64,000 bases of DNA from Streptomyces sp. A012304 (GCF_026008495.1 NZ_BQUN01000089.1:23540-87539), one strand, 5' to 3'; shown: positions 9,202 to 19,497, counted from the stretch's first letter. The notes: generated from the letters alone by a model not told the origin. Made by a program: numbers and translations.

Positions 9202-9280
9202 ACGGATGCCTCCTCACGCCTTGTCGATCAGTACGGTGGGCATGCTATCGCCGCCACGTTCGCCGCCGCGGGCAGTAATG

Positions 9281-9311
9281 CCACCCGTGCCGCCCGGGGC
9301 GGCACGGGTGG
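9281..9311 (-). terminator. Intrinsic terminator after the tricorn-like gene
   Basis: Perfect 14-bp stem (CCACCCGTGCCGCC with its complement) and a 3-base loop, 45 bp past the stop of the minus-strand protease gene. No long T-run follows, as is usual in Streptomyces. Confidence 0.75.
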
Positions 9312-9355
9312 GCGCGACGACACCCGGCTGCGCACCCCCGGTACCGGCCGGACGG

Positions 9356-12300
9356 CTACGGCAGAGCGGGCGGCACCTTCGCCGGCGTCTCCTCCAGAGC
9401 GGCCAGCGCCAGCCTCACCGCCTCGTCCAGCTGCACGTCCCGCCCGTCGGCGTGATCCTGCGGCCGGGCGACGACCTCCACATCGGGATCCACGCCGTGG
9501 TTCTCCACCCCCCACTCGTAGCCCTCCAGCCAGATCGCGTACTTGGGCTGCGTGATCAGCGTCCCGTCGACCAGCCGGTACCGGCTGTCGATGCCGACCG
9601 TCCCGCCCCACGTGCGGGTACCGACCACCGGCCCGATCCCCAGCGCCTTGATCGCCGCGTTGACGATGTCCCCGTCGGACCCGGAGAACTCGTTGGCGAC
9701 GGCGACGACGGGCCCCCGGGGCGCGTCCATCGGGTAGCTGAACGGCCGGGTCCCCCGCGGCACGTCCCAGCCGACGATCCGCCGCGCGAGCTTCTCGACG
9801 ACCAGCTGCGAGGTGTGCCCGCCCCGGTTCTCCCGGACGTCCACGACGAGCCCCTCGCGGGCCACCTCCACCCGCAGGTCGCGGTGGATCTGCGCCCAGC
9901 CCGGCGCCTGCATGTCCGGCACGTGCAAATAGCCGAGCCGTCCGCCGGACACCTGGTGGACATAGGCCCGCCGGTCGGCGACCCAGGCGTGGTAGCGCAG
10001 CGCCTCCTCGTCGGCGACGGGCACGACGACGGCGTGCCGCGGCTCGCCCCCGCCGGACGGCGAGACGGTCAGCTCCACGGCCTTGCCCGCCGTGCCGACC
10101 AGCAGCGGGCCGGGTCCGACGACCGGGTCCACGGGGTGGCCGGCGACGGCGACGATCGCGTCCCCGGCGCGCACCGCGACACCGGGGGCGGCGAGCGGGG
10201 AACGGGCGTCGGGGTCGGAGGTCTCCGGCGGCAGGACGCGGTCGATGCGCCAGGTGCCGTCCTCGTGACGGGAGATGTCGGCGCCGAGCAGGCCCTGGCG
10301 GGGGCCGTTGCCGTAGCCGCCACCGGGGATGACGTAGGCGTGCGAGGTGCCGAGCTCGCCGTGCACCTCCCACAGCAGGTCGACCAGGTCGTCGTGGGTC
10401 GCGACCCGCTCCAGGACCGGGCGGTAGCGGTCGAGGACGCCGTCCCAGTCGACGCCGCCGAGGTCGGCGCGCCAGAAGTTGTCCCGCATGATGCGGCCGG
10501 TCTCGTCGTACATCTGCCGCCATTCGGCGGCCGGGTCGACGATCTGCCGGACCCGGCCGAGGTCGACGGTGATGTTGGTGTCGCTGTCCTCGTCGCCGGA
10601 GGCGCGCCGGTCGCTGGGCACGACCTTGAGCTTGCCGTCGGTCCACAGCAGCAGCCGTTTGCCGTCGCCGCTGACGTCGAATCCGTCGACGTCGACGGCG
10701 AGGTGTTCCAGGCGGTGCTGGGCGAGGTCGTAGCGCTCCAGCTCGGTGTGCGGGTCGGGGTCCTCGGGGGTGGCGCGGGAGGCGCCGAGGACTCCGCGCA
10801 CCGGGTGGCGCAGCCACAGCACGCCGTCCTTCGCGGCGCACAGCCCGGAGTAGCGGCCGGCCTCGACGGGGAAGGGCACTATCCGGTCGGCGAGGCCCTC
10901 CAGGTCGATCCGGGTGGCCGGGGCGCCCTCGCTGTCGGGGGTCTCGTCCTTCTCGGGCGCGTCGGAGGGCCGGCCGTGCCGCTGCGGCCCGAAGGGCGAG
11001 GGGGTGGTGGCGGCCAGGGTGATCAGGTGCGGGCGGGCGCCCTCGACGAAGGAGAGGTCGAAGGCGTGCTGGTCGTAGACCGGGTCGAAGGCGCGCGTGG
11101 ACAGGAACGCCAGGTGCTTGCCGTCGAGGGTGAACGCGGGCGCGTAGTCGTGGAAGCGCAGCGGGGTGGCCTCGGTGACGGACAGGTCGGTGACGTTGGC
11201 GAGCCTGAGCTGGCTGAGCGGGCGGGGGCCGGGATGGGACCAGGCCAGCCAGCCGGAGTCGGGCGAGAAGACGAGGTCGCCGACGTCGCCGTCCTCGCTG
11301 CGGTCGACCTCGCGGACCTCGCCGGTCTCCCGTTCGACGAGCAGCAGCCGCCCGTCGTGCGCGGCGACGGCGGCCCGGCTGCCGTCGGGGGCCATGGCCA
11401 GCTCCAGGACGCGGCCGAGGCGTCCGGCGGCGAGGCGGCGCGGGGTGGTGCCGGGGGCGAGGCCGGTGGCGGGGGCGAACTCCAGGGCGTCCTCGCCCTC
11501 GGCGTCCGTCACCCACACCACCCACTCCTCGCCGTCCGTGCGGAAGGTGCGCGGCAGCCGGGCGCGGACGCCGGGTTCGGCGGCGAGCGCGCGGGCGGGG
11601 CCGGAGCGGTGGGTGACCCAGTGGACGGCGCCGCGCACCTCGACGGCGCTGCCGCGCGCGGTGTGGTCGGGGGTGGCGGAGCCCAGCCAGCGGGCGGCGG
11701 CCACGGGGCGGGGGCGGCGGTCGACGCGCTGCCCGCCGAGCCGGATGTCGAGCCGGCGCGGCTCGGTGCCGTCCAGGTCGTCCAGCAGCCACAGTTCACC
11801 GGCCGAGGCGTAGACGACCCGGGTGCCGTCCCCGGCCGCGTGCCGGGCGTAGAAGCCGTCGAGCGGGGTGTGGCGGCGCAGGTCGGAGCCGTCGGCGAGG
11901 GAGGAGTAGAGCGCGCCGGTGCCCTCGTGGTCGGAGAGGAAGGCGATCCGGTCCCCGGCCCACACCGGGTACTCGAGGTTGCCGTCGAGTTCCTCGTGCA
12001 GCCGGACGAACTCCCCGGTGCCGTCCCGGTCGATCCACAGCTTGCCCGCCGTGCCGCCCCGGTAGCGCTTCCAGTGGGCGGCCTCGCGGCCCATCGTCGC
12101 GGACAGCAGCACGGTGTGCGGGCCGTACGCCACGTTCCCGACGGGCCCGTAGGGCAGGGTGGTGGCCGGTCCGCCGTCGACCGGGACGGCGCGGGCCCAA
12201 CTGCGGCGCAGGGTGGCCTGGTCGTGGGTGCTCAGGGCGAGGACCCGGCCGTCCGGTGTCCAGCCGCGCACCCGGGTCTGCCAACTGCCCCAGTGGGTCA

Positions 12301-12556
12301 GCCGGGTGGCGGGGCCGCCGTCGACGGGCGCGATGTGCACCTCGGGGGCGCCGTCGCGGGTGGAGGTCCAGGCGACGGTGGTGCCGTCGGGCGAGACGCG
12401 GGGCAGGGTGACCGGCATGTTGTCGGCGCTGACCCGCCAGGCGCGGCCGCCGTCGAGAGGCGCGAGCCAGACGTCGTCCTCGGCGGTGAAGGTCACCAAC
12501 TCGCCGTGCAGATGGGGGAATCGGAGGTATGCGGCAGACGTCGCGGACTGTGTCAC
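9356..12556 (-). CDS. Tricorn-like S41 protease
   Basis: 1066 residues, the usual length of bacterial tricorn homologues. The N-terminal half is beta-propeller (SPDGTTVAWTSTRDG, TPDGRVLALS, SPDSGWLAWS repeats); then a linker, a PDZ domain (AVRAGDAIVAVAGHPVDP) and a C-terminal S41 domain with the nucleophile in NEFSGSDGD and VVDVRENRGGHTS before it. Tricorn proteases trim peptides released by the proteasome, which Streptomyces has. No signal peptide, so cytoplasmic. A minus-strand single-gene unit ending at a strong hairpin. Confidence 0.92.
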   Translation of the reverse strand: MTQSATSAAYLRFPHLHGELVTFTAEDDVWLAPLDGGRAWRVSADNMPVTLPRVSPDGTTVAWTSTRDGAPEVHIAPVDGGPATRLTHWGSWQTRVRGWTPDGRVLALSTHDQATLRRSWARAVPVDGGPATTLPYGPVGNVAYGPHTVLLSATMGREAAHWKRYRGGTAGKLWIDRDGTGEFVRLHEELDGNLEYPVWAGDRIAFLSDHEGTGALYSSLADGSDLRRHTPLDGFYARHAAGDGTRVVYASAGELWLLDDLDGTEPRRLDIRLGGQRVDRRPRPVAAARWLGSATPDHTARGSAVEVRGAVHWVTHRSGPARALAAEPGVRARLPRTFRTDGEEWVVWVTDAEGEDALEFAPATGLAPGTTPRRLAAGRLGRVLELAMAPDGSRAAVAAHDGRLLLVERETGEVREVDRSEDGDVGDLVFSPDSGWLAWSHPGPRPLSQLRLANVTDLSVTEATPLRFHDYAPAFTLDGKHLAFLSTRAFDPVYDQHAFDLSFVEGARPHLITLAATTPSPFGPQRHGRPSDAPEKDETPDSEGAPATRIDLEGLADRIVPFPVEAGRYSGLCAAKDGVLWLRHPVRGVLGASRATPEDPDPHTELERYDLAQHRLEHLAVDVDGFDVSGDGKRLLLWTDGKLKVVPSDRRASGDEDSDTNITVDLGRVRQIVDPAAEWRQMYDETGRIMRDNFWRADLGGVDWDGVLDRYRPVLERVATHDDLVDLLWEVHGELGTSHAYVIPGGGYGNGPRQGLLGADISRHEDGTWRIDRVLPPETSDPDARSPLAAPGVAVRAGDAIVAVAGHPVDPVVGPGPLLVGTAGKAVELTVSPSGGGEPRHAVVVPVADEEALRYHAWVADRRAYVHQVSGGRLGYLHVPDMQAPGWAQIHRDLRVEVAREGLVVDVRENRGGHTSQLVVEKLARRIVGWDVPRGTRPFSYPMDAPRGPVVAVANEFSGSDGDIVNAAIKALGIGPVVGTRTWGGTVGIDSRYRLVDGTLITQPKYAIWLEGYEWGVENHGVDPDVEVVARPQDHADGRDVQLDEAVRLALAALEETPAKVPPALP

Positions 12557-12629
12557 CCGATCACTCTAGGCAAGGGCCGCGCCCCTGGGCAGGGGTTTGA
12601 CCGGTTCCGCGGTCCCGGTGGTGCGGTGC

Positions 12630-13166
12630 TCACTTGCCGTCGGCGGACCCGCAGTCCGAGTCGTGGCTCGCGCACCGGACGGTCTCGGTCACCGTCACCG
12701 TCACGGTGACCGTGGGCCGCCCCGGCTCGGCCGGCCGCCCCGATCCGGGCGGCTGGACGGGCGAGGGCGTCGCGGACGCGCAGTCGCCGAGGCCGCTGAC
12801 CCGGAACAGCTGCTTCTTCCCCACGTCCGCCCTGAGGTCGCCGCGCACACAGGAGCCGTCGACCGCGCGCGTGACCTGGCCGGCGACGGTGATGTCCCGT
12901 CCGTCACCGGTCTCGCCCTCGCAGTCGACGGAGGCCACGGTCTGCTCCTCGGCCGAGGAACCGTCGTCGCCGTAGTCGGCCGTGCAGGTCAGCCACTGCA
13001 CGTCCACGTCTCGGCGTTCGATCTCCGCCGTCGCCGTCTCGTCGGTGGTGTACGCGACGGCGGCGGCACTCACCCCGCCCGGCTCGCACGCCACGACCCC
13101 GCCGACGGCCAGGGCGACGAGCCCCGCCGCGAGCGCCCCGACCCGAATGCGTCTCAACGCCGCCAT
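12630..13166 (-). CDS. Small lipoprotein of unknown function
   Basis: 178 residues. Signal peptide MAALRRIRV, hydrophobic core, then lipobox GVVAC with the lipidated cysteine at residue 27. The mature part has several paired cysteines (CTADY, DCEG, SCVRG, GDCAS) and ends in a threonine/valine-repeat tail with CASHDSDCG. It is likely a surface lipoprotein with disulfides; I do not recognise its function. ATG 13166 is set by the signal peptide. Confidence 0.75.
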   Translation of the reverse strand: MAALRRIRVGALAAGLVALAVGGVVACEPGGVSAAAVAYTTDETATAEIERRDVDVQWLTCTADYGDDGSSAEEQTVASVDCEGETGDGRDITVAGQVTRAVDGSCVRGDLRADVGKKQLFRVSGLGDCASATPSPVQPPGSGRPAEPGRPTVTVTVTVTETVRCASHDSDCGSADGK

Positions 13167-13244
13167 GCACGGCAGCGTGCCACCGCCCGGGCGGCCGCGG
13201 TAGGGCACATACCGCCATCCGCCGCCGCCCTCTACCGTGAACCC

Positions 13245-13601
13245 ATGCGCAACCGCCGCCGCCCGAGGAAGCTCACCGTCGACGCGACCACCACCTACTG
13301 GTGGACGGTCCGTCACCACCACACGGACGGAACGGACTGCCGGGAGGTCCTCACCCTGCGACGGGACGACGTGCGCACCCGGATCGTGTTCCGGGACGGC
13401 CCGGGACGGGCCCTCGCGGGCGGCACCCTCCACACCGGCGGCGTCGTCAGCGGCGACCACTATCTGAACCTGCACGAGCCCGGCACGGTCCGCGCCCTCG
13501 TCGACGAGGCCCTGCGGCGCGGTCCGCTCCCGCCCGGCGGCGAGCTGGACGGCTGGGAACTGCTCCCCGCCGCCGCCGTCAGCAGGCGGCGAAGTCGGTG
13601 A
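13245..13601 (+). CDS. Conserved actinobacterial hypothetical protein
   Basis: 118 residues, strongly basic N-terminus (MRNRRRPRKL) then TVDATTTYWWTVRHHHTDG and HYLNLHEPGTVRALVDEAL. No membrane segment or signal. It is divergent from the lipoprotein gene and convergent with rsmE. Function not recognised. Confidence 0.65.
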   Translation: MRNRRRPRKLTVDATTTYWWTVRHHHTDGTDCREVLTLRRDDVRTRIVFRDGPGRALAGGTLHTGGVVSGDHYLNLHEPGTVRALVDEALRRGPLPPGGELDGWELLPAAAVSRRRSR

Positions 13602-13653
13602 CCGGCGGCCGCGGCCGGCCGCGTCCCACGGCGCCCTCGGGCAGCCCGGGGCG

Positions 13654-14400
13654 TCAGGACCAGCGGCCGGTCCTGCCCAGGATCAGGGCGGCGGCCGCCG
13701 TCCCGGCGGTGGAGGTGCGCAGGACACTGCGCCCGAGGCGGTAGGCCTTCGCGCCCGCCTCCTCGAAGAGCGCCAGTTCCTCGGGGGACACGCCGCCCTC
13801 GGGCCCGACGACGAGCACGATGTCGCCCTCGGCGGGCAGCGGGGCGGTGGCCAGGGGCTCACTGCCGTAGTCGCGGTCCTCGTGGAGCACGGCGGCGAAG
13901 TCGGCCCGCGCGAGAAGCTCCGCGACCTGCCGTGTGGTGGCCGCGTCGGCGACCTCCGGGAAGCGGACCCGGCGGGACTGCTTGCCGGCCTCGCGGGCGG
14001 TGGCCCGCCACTTGGCGAGCGCCTTCAGCCCGCGCTCGCCCTTCCACTGCGTGACGCAGCGGGAGGCGGCCCACGGCACGATCGCGTCGACGCCGGTCTC
14101 GGTCATCGTCTCCACGGCCAGCTCACCCCGGTCGCCCTTGGGCAGCGCCTGCACGACGGTGATCCGGGGCGACTCGGCGGGCTCCTCCACGACGTCCTTC
14201 AGGGCGACGACCAGCCGGTCCTTGCCCTCGGCGGCGACCACCTCGCCCTGCGCCCAGCGGCCGGCCCCGTCGGTGAGGACGACCGCCTCACCGGGCCGCA
14301 GCCGCTTCACGGAGACCGCGTGCCGCCCTTCGGGACCGTCCAGCACGAACTCCGAGCGGCCGGCCGGGAGTTCCCCGACGACGAACACCGGAGCCGTCAT
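13654..14400 (-). CDS. rsmE: 16S rRNA (uracil(1498)-N(3))-methyltransferase
   Basis: 248 residues. N-terminal PUA-like domain, then a SPOUT knot with GPEGGVSPEELALFEEAG and LGRSVLRTSTA, the AdoMet-binding knot of RsmE. It methylates U1498 of 16S rRNA in assembled 30S subunits. The ATG overlaps the stop of the upstream nitronate monooxygenase gene (ATGA), so the two are coupled. Confidence 0.93.
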   Translation of the reverse strand: MTAPVFVVGELPAGRSEFVLDGPEGRHAVSVKRLRPGEAVVLTDGAGRWAQGEVVAAEGKDRLVVALKDVVEEPAESPRITVVQALPKGDRGELAVETMTETGVDAIVPWAASRCVTQWKGERGLKALAKWRATAREAGKQSRRVRFPEVADAATTRQVAELLARADFAAVLHEDRDYGSEPLATAPLPAEGDIVLVVGPEGGVSPEELALFEEAGAKAYRLGRSVLRTSTAGTAAAALILGRTGRWS

Positions 14401-15473
14401 CGGCCCTCACCCCGTTCCCCCGGCGCGGTGCGCGCCGCGTCGAGTTCGGCCAGCAGGACCTCCACCAGCTGCCCGGCGGGCAGGTCCCGGGCCATCCGGT
14501 GCCCCTGCCCCGCCCACAGCGCCATGCCCTGCGCGTCGCCCGCCTTCGCGGCCGCCTTGCGCAGCGGCGAGGTGAGGTGGTGGACCTCCGGGTAGGCGGC
14601 CGGCGCGTACGGGCCGTGCTCCCGCAGGAAACGGTTGACCAGGCCGCGGGCCGGGCGGCCGGAGAAGGCCCGGGTCAGCTCGGTGCGCACGAAGAGCGGG
14701 TCGGTCAGCGCCTGCTTGTGCACGGCCGCCGCACCGGACTCCGGCGTCGCCAGGAAGGCCGTGCCCAGCTGGGCCGCGTCGGCGCCCGCCGCGAGGACCG
14801 CGGCGATCTGGCTGCCGCGCATGATGCCGCCGGCGGCCACCAGCGGCAGGCTCACCGCCTCGCGGACCTGCGCGACCAGCGACAGCAGGCCGATGCCCGA
14901 GCCGTCGTTCTCCTGGATGTCACGGTGGGTGCCCTGGTGGCCGCCGGCCTCCACGCCCTGCACGATCACCGCGTCCGCGCCGGCCCGCTCCACGGCGACG
15001 GCCTCGTCGACGGTGGTCGCGGTGACCAGCGTGAACGTTCCGGCGCGGCGCAGCGACTCCAGGGCCTGGGCGGTGGGCACGCCGAAGTGGAACGACACCA
15101 CCGGCACCGGGTTGTCCAGCAGCACCGCGAGCTTGGCGTCGTAGCCGTCGTCCCGGCCGCTGTCCGGGTCGCCCAACTCCGTCTCGTACCAGGCGGCCTC
15201 ACCGGCCAGCTGGTGGGCGTACACCTCGACGGCGCCGGTCTCGGCCGACTCCGGCTGCGGCATGAAGAGGTTCACGCCGAAGGGGCGGGTGGTGAGCCCC
15301 CGCAGCTGCTTGATCTCCTGGTACATGCCGTCGGCGGTCTTGTAGCCGGCGGCAAGGAACCCGAGCCCGCCGGCCTCGGACACGGCGGCGGCGAGCTCCG
15401 GCACGGAGACGCCGCCCGCCATGGGGGCCTGCACGATCGGATGGGGGAAGAGATCGGTCAGCGCGGAGGACAT
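14397..15473 (-). CDS. Nitronate monooxygenase
   Basis: 358 residues, FMN-binding TIM barrel of the 2-nitropropane dioxygenase family. PIVQAPMAGGVSVPELAAAV, AVIVQGVEAGGHQGTH and PLVAAGGIMRG are the flavin-site signatures, with the catalytic His in GGHQG. It oxidises propionate-3-nitronate or other nitronates to the semialdehyde and nitrite, likely for detoxification. It is the upstream partner of rsmE. Confidence 0.9.
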   Translation of the reverse strand: MSSALTDLFPHPIVQAPMAGGVSVPELAAAVSEAGGLGFLAAGYKTADGMYQEIKQLRGLTTRPFGVNLFMPQPESAETGAVEVYAHQLAGEAAWYETELGDPDSGRDDGYDAKLAVLLDNPVPVVSFHFGVPTAQALESLRRAGTFTLVTATTVDEAVAVERAGADAVIVQGVEAGGHQGTHRDIQENDGSGIGLLSLVAQVREAVSLPLVAAGGIMRGSQIAAVLAAGADAAQLGTAFLATPESGAAAVHKQALTDPLFVRTELTRAFSGRPARGLVNRFLREHGPYAPAAYPEVHHLTSPLRKAAAKAGDAQGMALWAGQGHRMARDLPAGQLVEVLLAELDAARTAPGERGEGR

Positions 15474-15550
15474 GACGGCATGTTGTCACGTCCTCCGAAC
15501 AAGTCCGAATCGGGCTGTCCCCTTGGCATGTGCCGGATGACGCCGACCCG

Positions 15551-16687
15551 TCACCGCCCGTTGAACGCGTCCTTCAACCGCGAGAACAACCCCTGCTGCC
15601 CCGGCTGGAACTGGCCCTGTGGCCGCTCCTCGCCCCGCAGCTTCGCCAGTTCCCGCAGCAGCCGCTCCTGCTCGGGGTCGAGCTTCGTCGGCGTCTGGAC
15701 CTCGACGTGCACGATGAGGTCGCCGCGTCCGCCGCCCCGCAGGTGCGTGACACCGCGCCCGTGCAGCGGGATCGACTGGCCGGACTGGGTGCCGGGCCGG
15801 ATGTCGACCTCCTCCAGGCCGTCCAGCGTCTCCAGCGGCACCTTTGTGCCGAGGGCCGCCGCGGTCATCGGGATGGTGACCGTGCAGTGCAGGTCGTCGC
15901 CGCGCCGCTGGAACATCGGGTGCGGCAGCTCGTGGATCTCGACGTACAGGTCACCGGCGGGACCACCACCGGGGCCGACCTCGCCCTCGCCGGCGAGCTG
16001 GATGCGGGTGCCGTTGTCGACACCGGCCGGGATCTTGACCGTCAGCGTCCGCCGGGAGCGGATACGGCCGTCGCCCGCGCACTCCGGGCACGGGGTCGGC
16101 ACGATCGTGCCGAAGCCCTGGCACTGGGGGCAGGGCCGGGAGGTCATGACCTGACCGAGGAAGGACCGGGTCACCTGCGACACCTCGCCGCGGCCGCGGC
16201 ACATGTCACACGTCTGCGCGCTGGTCCCCGGCGCGGCGCCCTCGCCGTTGCAGGTGGAGCAGACGACCGCGGTGTCGACCTGGATGTCCTTGGTCGTGCC
16301 GAACGCCGCCTCCTCGAGGTCGACCTCCAGCCGGATCATCGCGTCCTGGCCCCGACGGGTGCGCGAGCGCGGCCCGCGCTGGGACGCCGTGCCGAAGAAG
16401 GCGTCCATGATGTCGGAGAAGTTGCCGAAGCCGCCGGCCCCGAAACCGCCCGCGCCGGCGCCGCCGGACTGCGAGAGCGGGTCGCCGCCGAGGTCGTAGA
16501 CCTGCTTCTTCTGCGGGTCCGACAGCACCTCGTAAGCGGCGTTGATCTCCTTGAACCGCTCCTGGGTCTTCGGATCGGGGTTGACGTCCGGGTGCAGCTC
16601 GCGGGCGAGCCGCCGGAAGGCCTTCTTGATCTCTTCCTGCGACGCGTCGCGGCGCACGCCGAGAACGGCGTAGTAGTCCGTGGCCAC
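15551..16687 (-). CDS. dnaJ: Chaperone DnaJ (hrcA-linked copy)
   Basis: 378 residues: J domain with HPD in [11 protein letters not shown]; Gly-rich linker; four CxxCxGxG zinc repeats ([32 protein letters not shown]); C-terminal substrate domain. Co-chaperone stimulating DnaK. The GTG start follows the hrcA stop with no gap, so it is in the HrcA operon; this is the second DnaJ of Streptomyces (DnaJ2), separate from the dnaK operon copy. Confidence 0.95.
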   Translation of the reverse strand: MATDYYAVLGVRRDASQEEIKKAFRRLARELHPDVNPDPKTQERFKEINAAYEVLSDPQKKQVYDLGGDPLSQSGGAGAGGFGAGGFGNFSDIMDAFFGTASQRGPRSRTRRGQDAMIRLEVDLEEAAFGTTKDIQVDTAVVCSTCNGEGAAPGTSAQTCDMCRGRGEVSQVTRSFLGQVMTSRPCPQCQGFGTIVPTPCPECAGDGRIRSRRTLTVKIPAGVDNGTRIQLAGEGEVGPGGGPAGDLYVEIHELPHPMFQRRGDDLHCTVTIPMTAAALGTKVPLETLDGLEEVDIRPGTQSGQSIPLHGRGVTHLRGGGRGDLIVHVEVQTPTKLDPEQERLLRELAKLRGEERPQGQFQPGQQGLFSRLKDAFNGR

Positions 16688-17704
16688 TTACGACTCCGCC
16701 AGGATCTGTCCGACGTACCGTGCCACTGCGCGTACCGCTCCCATCGTTCCCGGGTAATCCATGCGGGTCGGTCCGACCACGCCGAGTTTGGCGACTGCCT
16801 CGCCGCCCGAACCGTAGCCGACCGACACCACCGAGGTGGAGTTGAGTCCCTCGTAGGCGTTCTCGTGGCCGATGCGCACGGTCATGCCCGAATCCCCCGC
16901 CTCGCCCAGGAGCTTGAGGAGCACGACCTGCTCCTCCAGTGCCTCCAGGACGGGCCGGATGGTGAGAGGGAAGTCATGTCCGAAGCGGGTGAGATTGGCG
17001 GTGCCGCCGATCATCAGCCGCTCCTCGTTCTCCTCGACGAGGGTCTCCAGCAGGGTGGAGAGCACCGTCGAGACCGTGCCGCGGTCCTCGACCTCGAAGG
17101 CGTCCGGCAGATCCTCCACCAGACGCGGCACGTCGGTGAACCGGCGGCCCGCGATCCGGCTGTTCAGCCGGGCGCGCAGGTCCGCCAGCGAGGCCTCGCC
17201 GAACGGCGCGGGGCAGTCCACCATCCGCTGCTCGACCCGGCCGGTGTCCGTGATCAGCACGAGCATCAGCCGGGCGGGCGCGAGCGACAGCAGTTCCACG
17301 TGCCGCACGGTGGACCGGGTCAGGGACGGGTACTGCACGACGGCGACCTGCCGTGTGAGCTGCGCGAGCAGCCGTACCGTCCGGGCCACGACGTCGTCGA
17401 GGTCGACGGCGCCGTCGAGGAAGTTCTGGATGGCCCGCCGCTCGGGGGCCGTCATCGGCTTGACGCCGGCCAGCTTGTCGACGAACAGCCGGTAGCCCTT
17501 GTCGGTGGGGATGCGCCCGGCGCTGGTGTGCGGCTGGGCGATGTATCCCTCGTCCTCCAGGGCGGCCATGTCGTTGCGGACCGTCGCCGGGGAGACGCCG
17601 AGGTTGTGCCGTTCGGTGAGCGCCTTGGAGCCCACCGGCTCCTCGGTGCCGACGTAGTCCTGGACGATGGCGCGCAGTACCTGGAGCCGTCGTTCACTCA
17701 GCAT
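16688..17704 (-). CDS. hrcA: Heat-inducible transcription repressor HrcA
   Basis: 338 residues from [21 protein letters not shown]-terminal winged helix ([20 protein letters not shown]), then the HrcA GAF-like domain. It represses class I heat-shock genes at CIRCE and needs GroEL for activity. A CIRCE element lies 42 bp upstream, so the gene represses itself and dnaJ. An earlier in-frame start (17752) would overlap CIRCE and is unlikely. Confidence 0.95.
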   Translation of the reverse strand: MLSERRLQVLRAIVQDYVGTEEPVGSKALTERHNLGVSPATVRNDMAALEDEGYIAQPHTSAGRIPTDKGYRLFVDKLAGVKPMTAPERRAIQNFLDGAVDLDDVVARTVRLLAQLTRQVAVVQYPSLTRSTVRHVELLSLAPARLMLVLITDTGRVEQRMVDCPAPFGEASLADLRARLNSRIAGRRFTDVPRLVEDLPDAFEVEDRGTVSTVLSTLLETLVEENEERLMIGGTANLTRFGHDFPLTIRPVLEALEEQVVLLKLLGEAGDSGMTVRIGHENAYEGLNSTSVVSVGYGSGGEAVAKLGVVGPTRMDYPGTMGAVRAVARYVGQILAES

Positions 17705-17745
17705 GGGCGCACACACCTCCAGAAGTCGTCCCCTTGGCGCCTCGC

Positions 17746-17772
17746 CTGGCACTCGTCACTTCCGAGTGCCAG
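17746..17772. promoter_or_regulatory. CIRCE operator
   Basis: CTGGCACTC, 9-base spacer, GAGTGCCAG: perfect 9-bp arms matching the CIRCE consensus (TTAGCACTC-N9-GAGTGCTAA) with GC-shifted outer bases. Controls hrcA-dnaJ by HrcA. Confidence 0.95.
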
Positions 17773-17858
17773 CGTTCCCCGGGCCAGTGTACGGCGGTGG
17801 GGTACACCCGGGGCAAGGTCGGCCCCGGGGGCGGGGTCACAAGAGCTAGCGTCGCGGT

Positions 17859-18593
17859 ATGACGGTGACTTGGGAAGAGCTGGGGTGGGAGCGGGTCGCT
17901 GCGGGCGTCGGACGGTGCCGGCTGCCGGTCTGGGACTGCACCGCCGGGCTGGTCGTCGGGGCGGAAGCGGCCCTTGTGGTGGACGCCGGGTCGAGTCTCG
18001 CGGAGGGGGCGACGCTGCGGGCGTGGGCCGAGCGGCTGGCCGGTCACCGTGTGACTCATCTCGCGCTGACCCACCCCCATTTCGATCATGTCTTCGGTGC
18101 GGCGGCGTTCGCGGACGCGGAGGTGTTCGCGGCGGTGGGCGCGGAGTCGGTGCTGACGCGGGGCGGCCTCGGGGCCGAGGAGCTGCGCGCGGACGCGGTG
18201 CGCAACGGTCTGGACGGGACCACGGCGGCGGAGGCGGCGGACACCCTCGTCCGGCCCCGCCACCCGGTCTCCGGCGAGTGGACGCTCGACCTGGGCGGCG
18301 GCCGGCAGGTGCTGCTGGCGAACGTGGGCCCCGGCCACACGGCCCACGACCTGGCGGTCCTGGTCCCCGGTTCCCCGGAGGTCGTCTTCTGCGGTGACCT
18401 GGTGGAGGAGTCGGGGCAGCCGCAGGCCGGGCCCGACGCCGTCCCGTCCCACTGGCCGGCCGCCCTGGACCGGCTCCTCGACCTCGGCGGGCCGGACGCG
18501 CTGTACGTGCCGGGCCACGGGGCGGTGGTGGACGCGGCCTTCGTCCGCGCGCAGCGCGACGCGCTGGCGGCGCGTTTCGGCGTGTCGCCCTGA
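17859..18593 (+). CDS. MBL-fold metallo-hydrolase
   Basis: 244 residues. THPHFDHVFG gives the HxHxDH metal motif; GPGHTAHDLAV, VFCGDLVEESG and YVPGHGAVVD supply the remaining ligands. A cytoplasmic hydrolase of the glyoxalase II/MBL group; substrate not evident. Divergent from hrcA. Confidence 0.88.
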   Translation: MTVTWEELGWERVAAGVGRCRLPVWDCTAGLVVGAEAALVVDAGSSLAEGATLRAWAERLAGHRVTHLALTHPHFDHVFGAAAFADAEVFAAVGAESVLTRGGLGAEELRADAVRNGLDGTTAAEAADTLVRPRHPVSGEWTLDLGGGRQVLLANVGPGHTAHDLAVLVPGSPEVVFCGDLVEESGQPQAGPDAVPSHWPAALDRLLDLGGPDALYVPGHGAVVDAAFVRAQRDALAARFGVSP

Positions 18594-18624
18594 TCGGGTC
18601 CCGGCTTCTCCTATCGTCATCCGA

Positions 18625-19497
18625 ATGCGCCCACCCGTCTCCCGCCCCCGCCCTTCCGACGAGGGCCCTGCGGGCCCGCGCCCTCGTACGTACTCCGCCG
18701 ATCTGACCCCTCCCTGGAAGAAGCAGCGGCCCGTCCCCGAGGTCCCGGCGGAGCCCGGCCTGGTGGTGGAGGAGCCCGGCACCGGCTTCTGCGGCGCGGT
18801 GATCCGCTGCGAGGCGGGCACGGTGACCCTGGAGGACCGCTTCGGCAAGCACCGGGTGTTCCCGCTGGAGCCCCGCGGCTTCCTGCTGGAGGGCCGCGCG
18901 GTGACGCTCGTACGGCCCTCGTCGGGCGGCCCGGTACGACCCACGCGTACGGCGTCCGGTTCGGTCGCCGTCCCCGGCGCACGCGCGCGTGTGGCCCGCG
19001 CCGGGCGCATCTATGTCGAGGGCCGGCACGACGCCGAGCTGGTGGAGAAGGTGTGGGGCGACGACCTGCGCATCGAGGGCGTGGTCGTGGAGTACCTGGA
19101 GGGCGTGGACGACCTGCCGTCCGTCGTCGCCGACTTCGCCCCCGGCCCCGACGCCCGGCTGGGCGTCCTGGTGGACCACCTGGTGCCGGGTTCCAAGGAG
19201 TGGCGCATCGCGCAGGAGGTGACCAGCGAACACGCCCTGGTCGTGGGCCACCCGTACATCGACATCTGGGAGGCGGTGAAGCCGTCGTCCCTGGGCATCG
19301 AGGCGTGGCCGCGCGTCCCGCACGGGCAGGACTGGAAGACGGGGGTGTGCCGGGCGCTGGGGTGGCCGTCGGAGAACACGGGCGCGGTGTGGCAGGCGAT
19401 CCTGAAGCGGGTCGGGTCGTACAAGGACCTGGAGCCGGCGCTGTTGGGCAGGGTCGAGGAGCTGATCGACTTCGTCACGGGTGACGGTGGGGCCTGA
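18625..19497 (+). CDS. DUF3097 family protein
   Basis: 290 residues from ATG 18625. The Arg/Pro-rich N-terminus is followed by RIYVEGRHDAELVEKVWGDDLR, VEYLEGVDDL and VLVDHLVPGSKEWR, a toprim-like pattern characteristic of this actinobacterial family, often found next to hemW and hrcA. Function unknown; a nucleic-acid role is suggested by the toprim-like acidic motif. Confidence 0.85.
   Translation: MRPPVSRPRPSDEGPAGPRPRTYSADLTPPWKKQRPVPEVPAEPGLVVEEPGTGFCGAVIRCEAGTVTLEDRFGKHRVFPLEPRGFLLEGRAVTLVRPSSGGPVRPTRTASGSVAVPGARARVARAGRIYVEGRHDAELVEKVWGDDLRIEGVVVEYLEGVDDLPSVVADFAPGPDARLGVLVDHLVPGSKEWRIAQEVTSEHALVVGHPYIDIWEAVKPSSLGIEAWPRVPHGQDWKTGVCRALGWPSENTGAVWQAILKRVGSYKDLEPALLGRVEELIDFVTGDGGA

Noticed and set aside
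9023..12709. Very long plus-strand frame opposite the tricorn gene
   Set aside because: It is a high-GC antisense shadow: Val/Gly/Arg/Asp-rich, no domain, and the minus-strand gene is clearly real.
12690..12710. Short GTC/ACC repeat at the lipoprotein 3' end as a regulatory repeat
   Set aside because: It encodes the Thr/Val-repeat tail of the lipoprotein in frame, so coding explains it.
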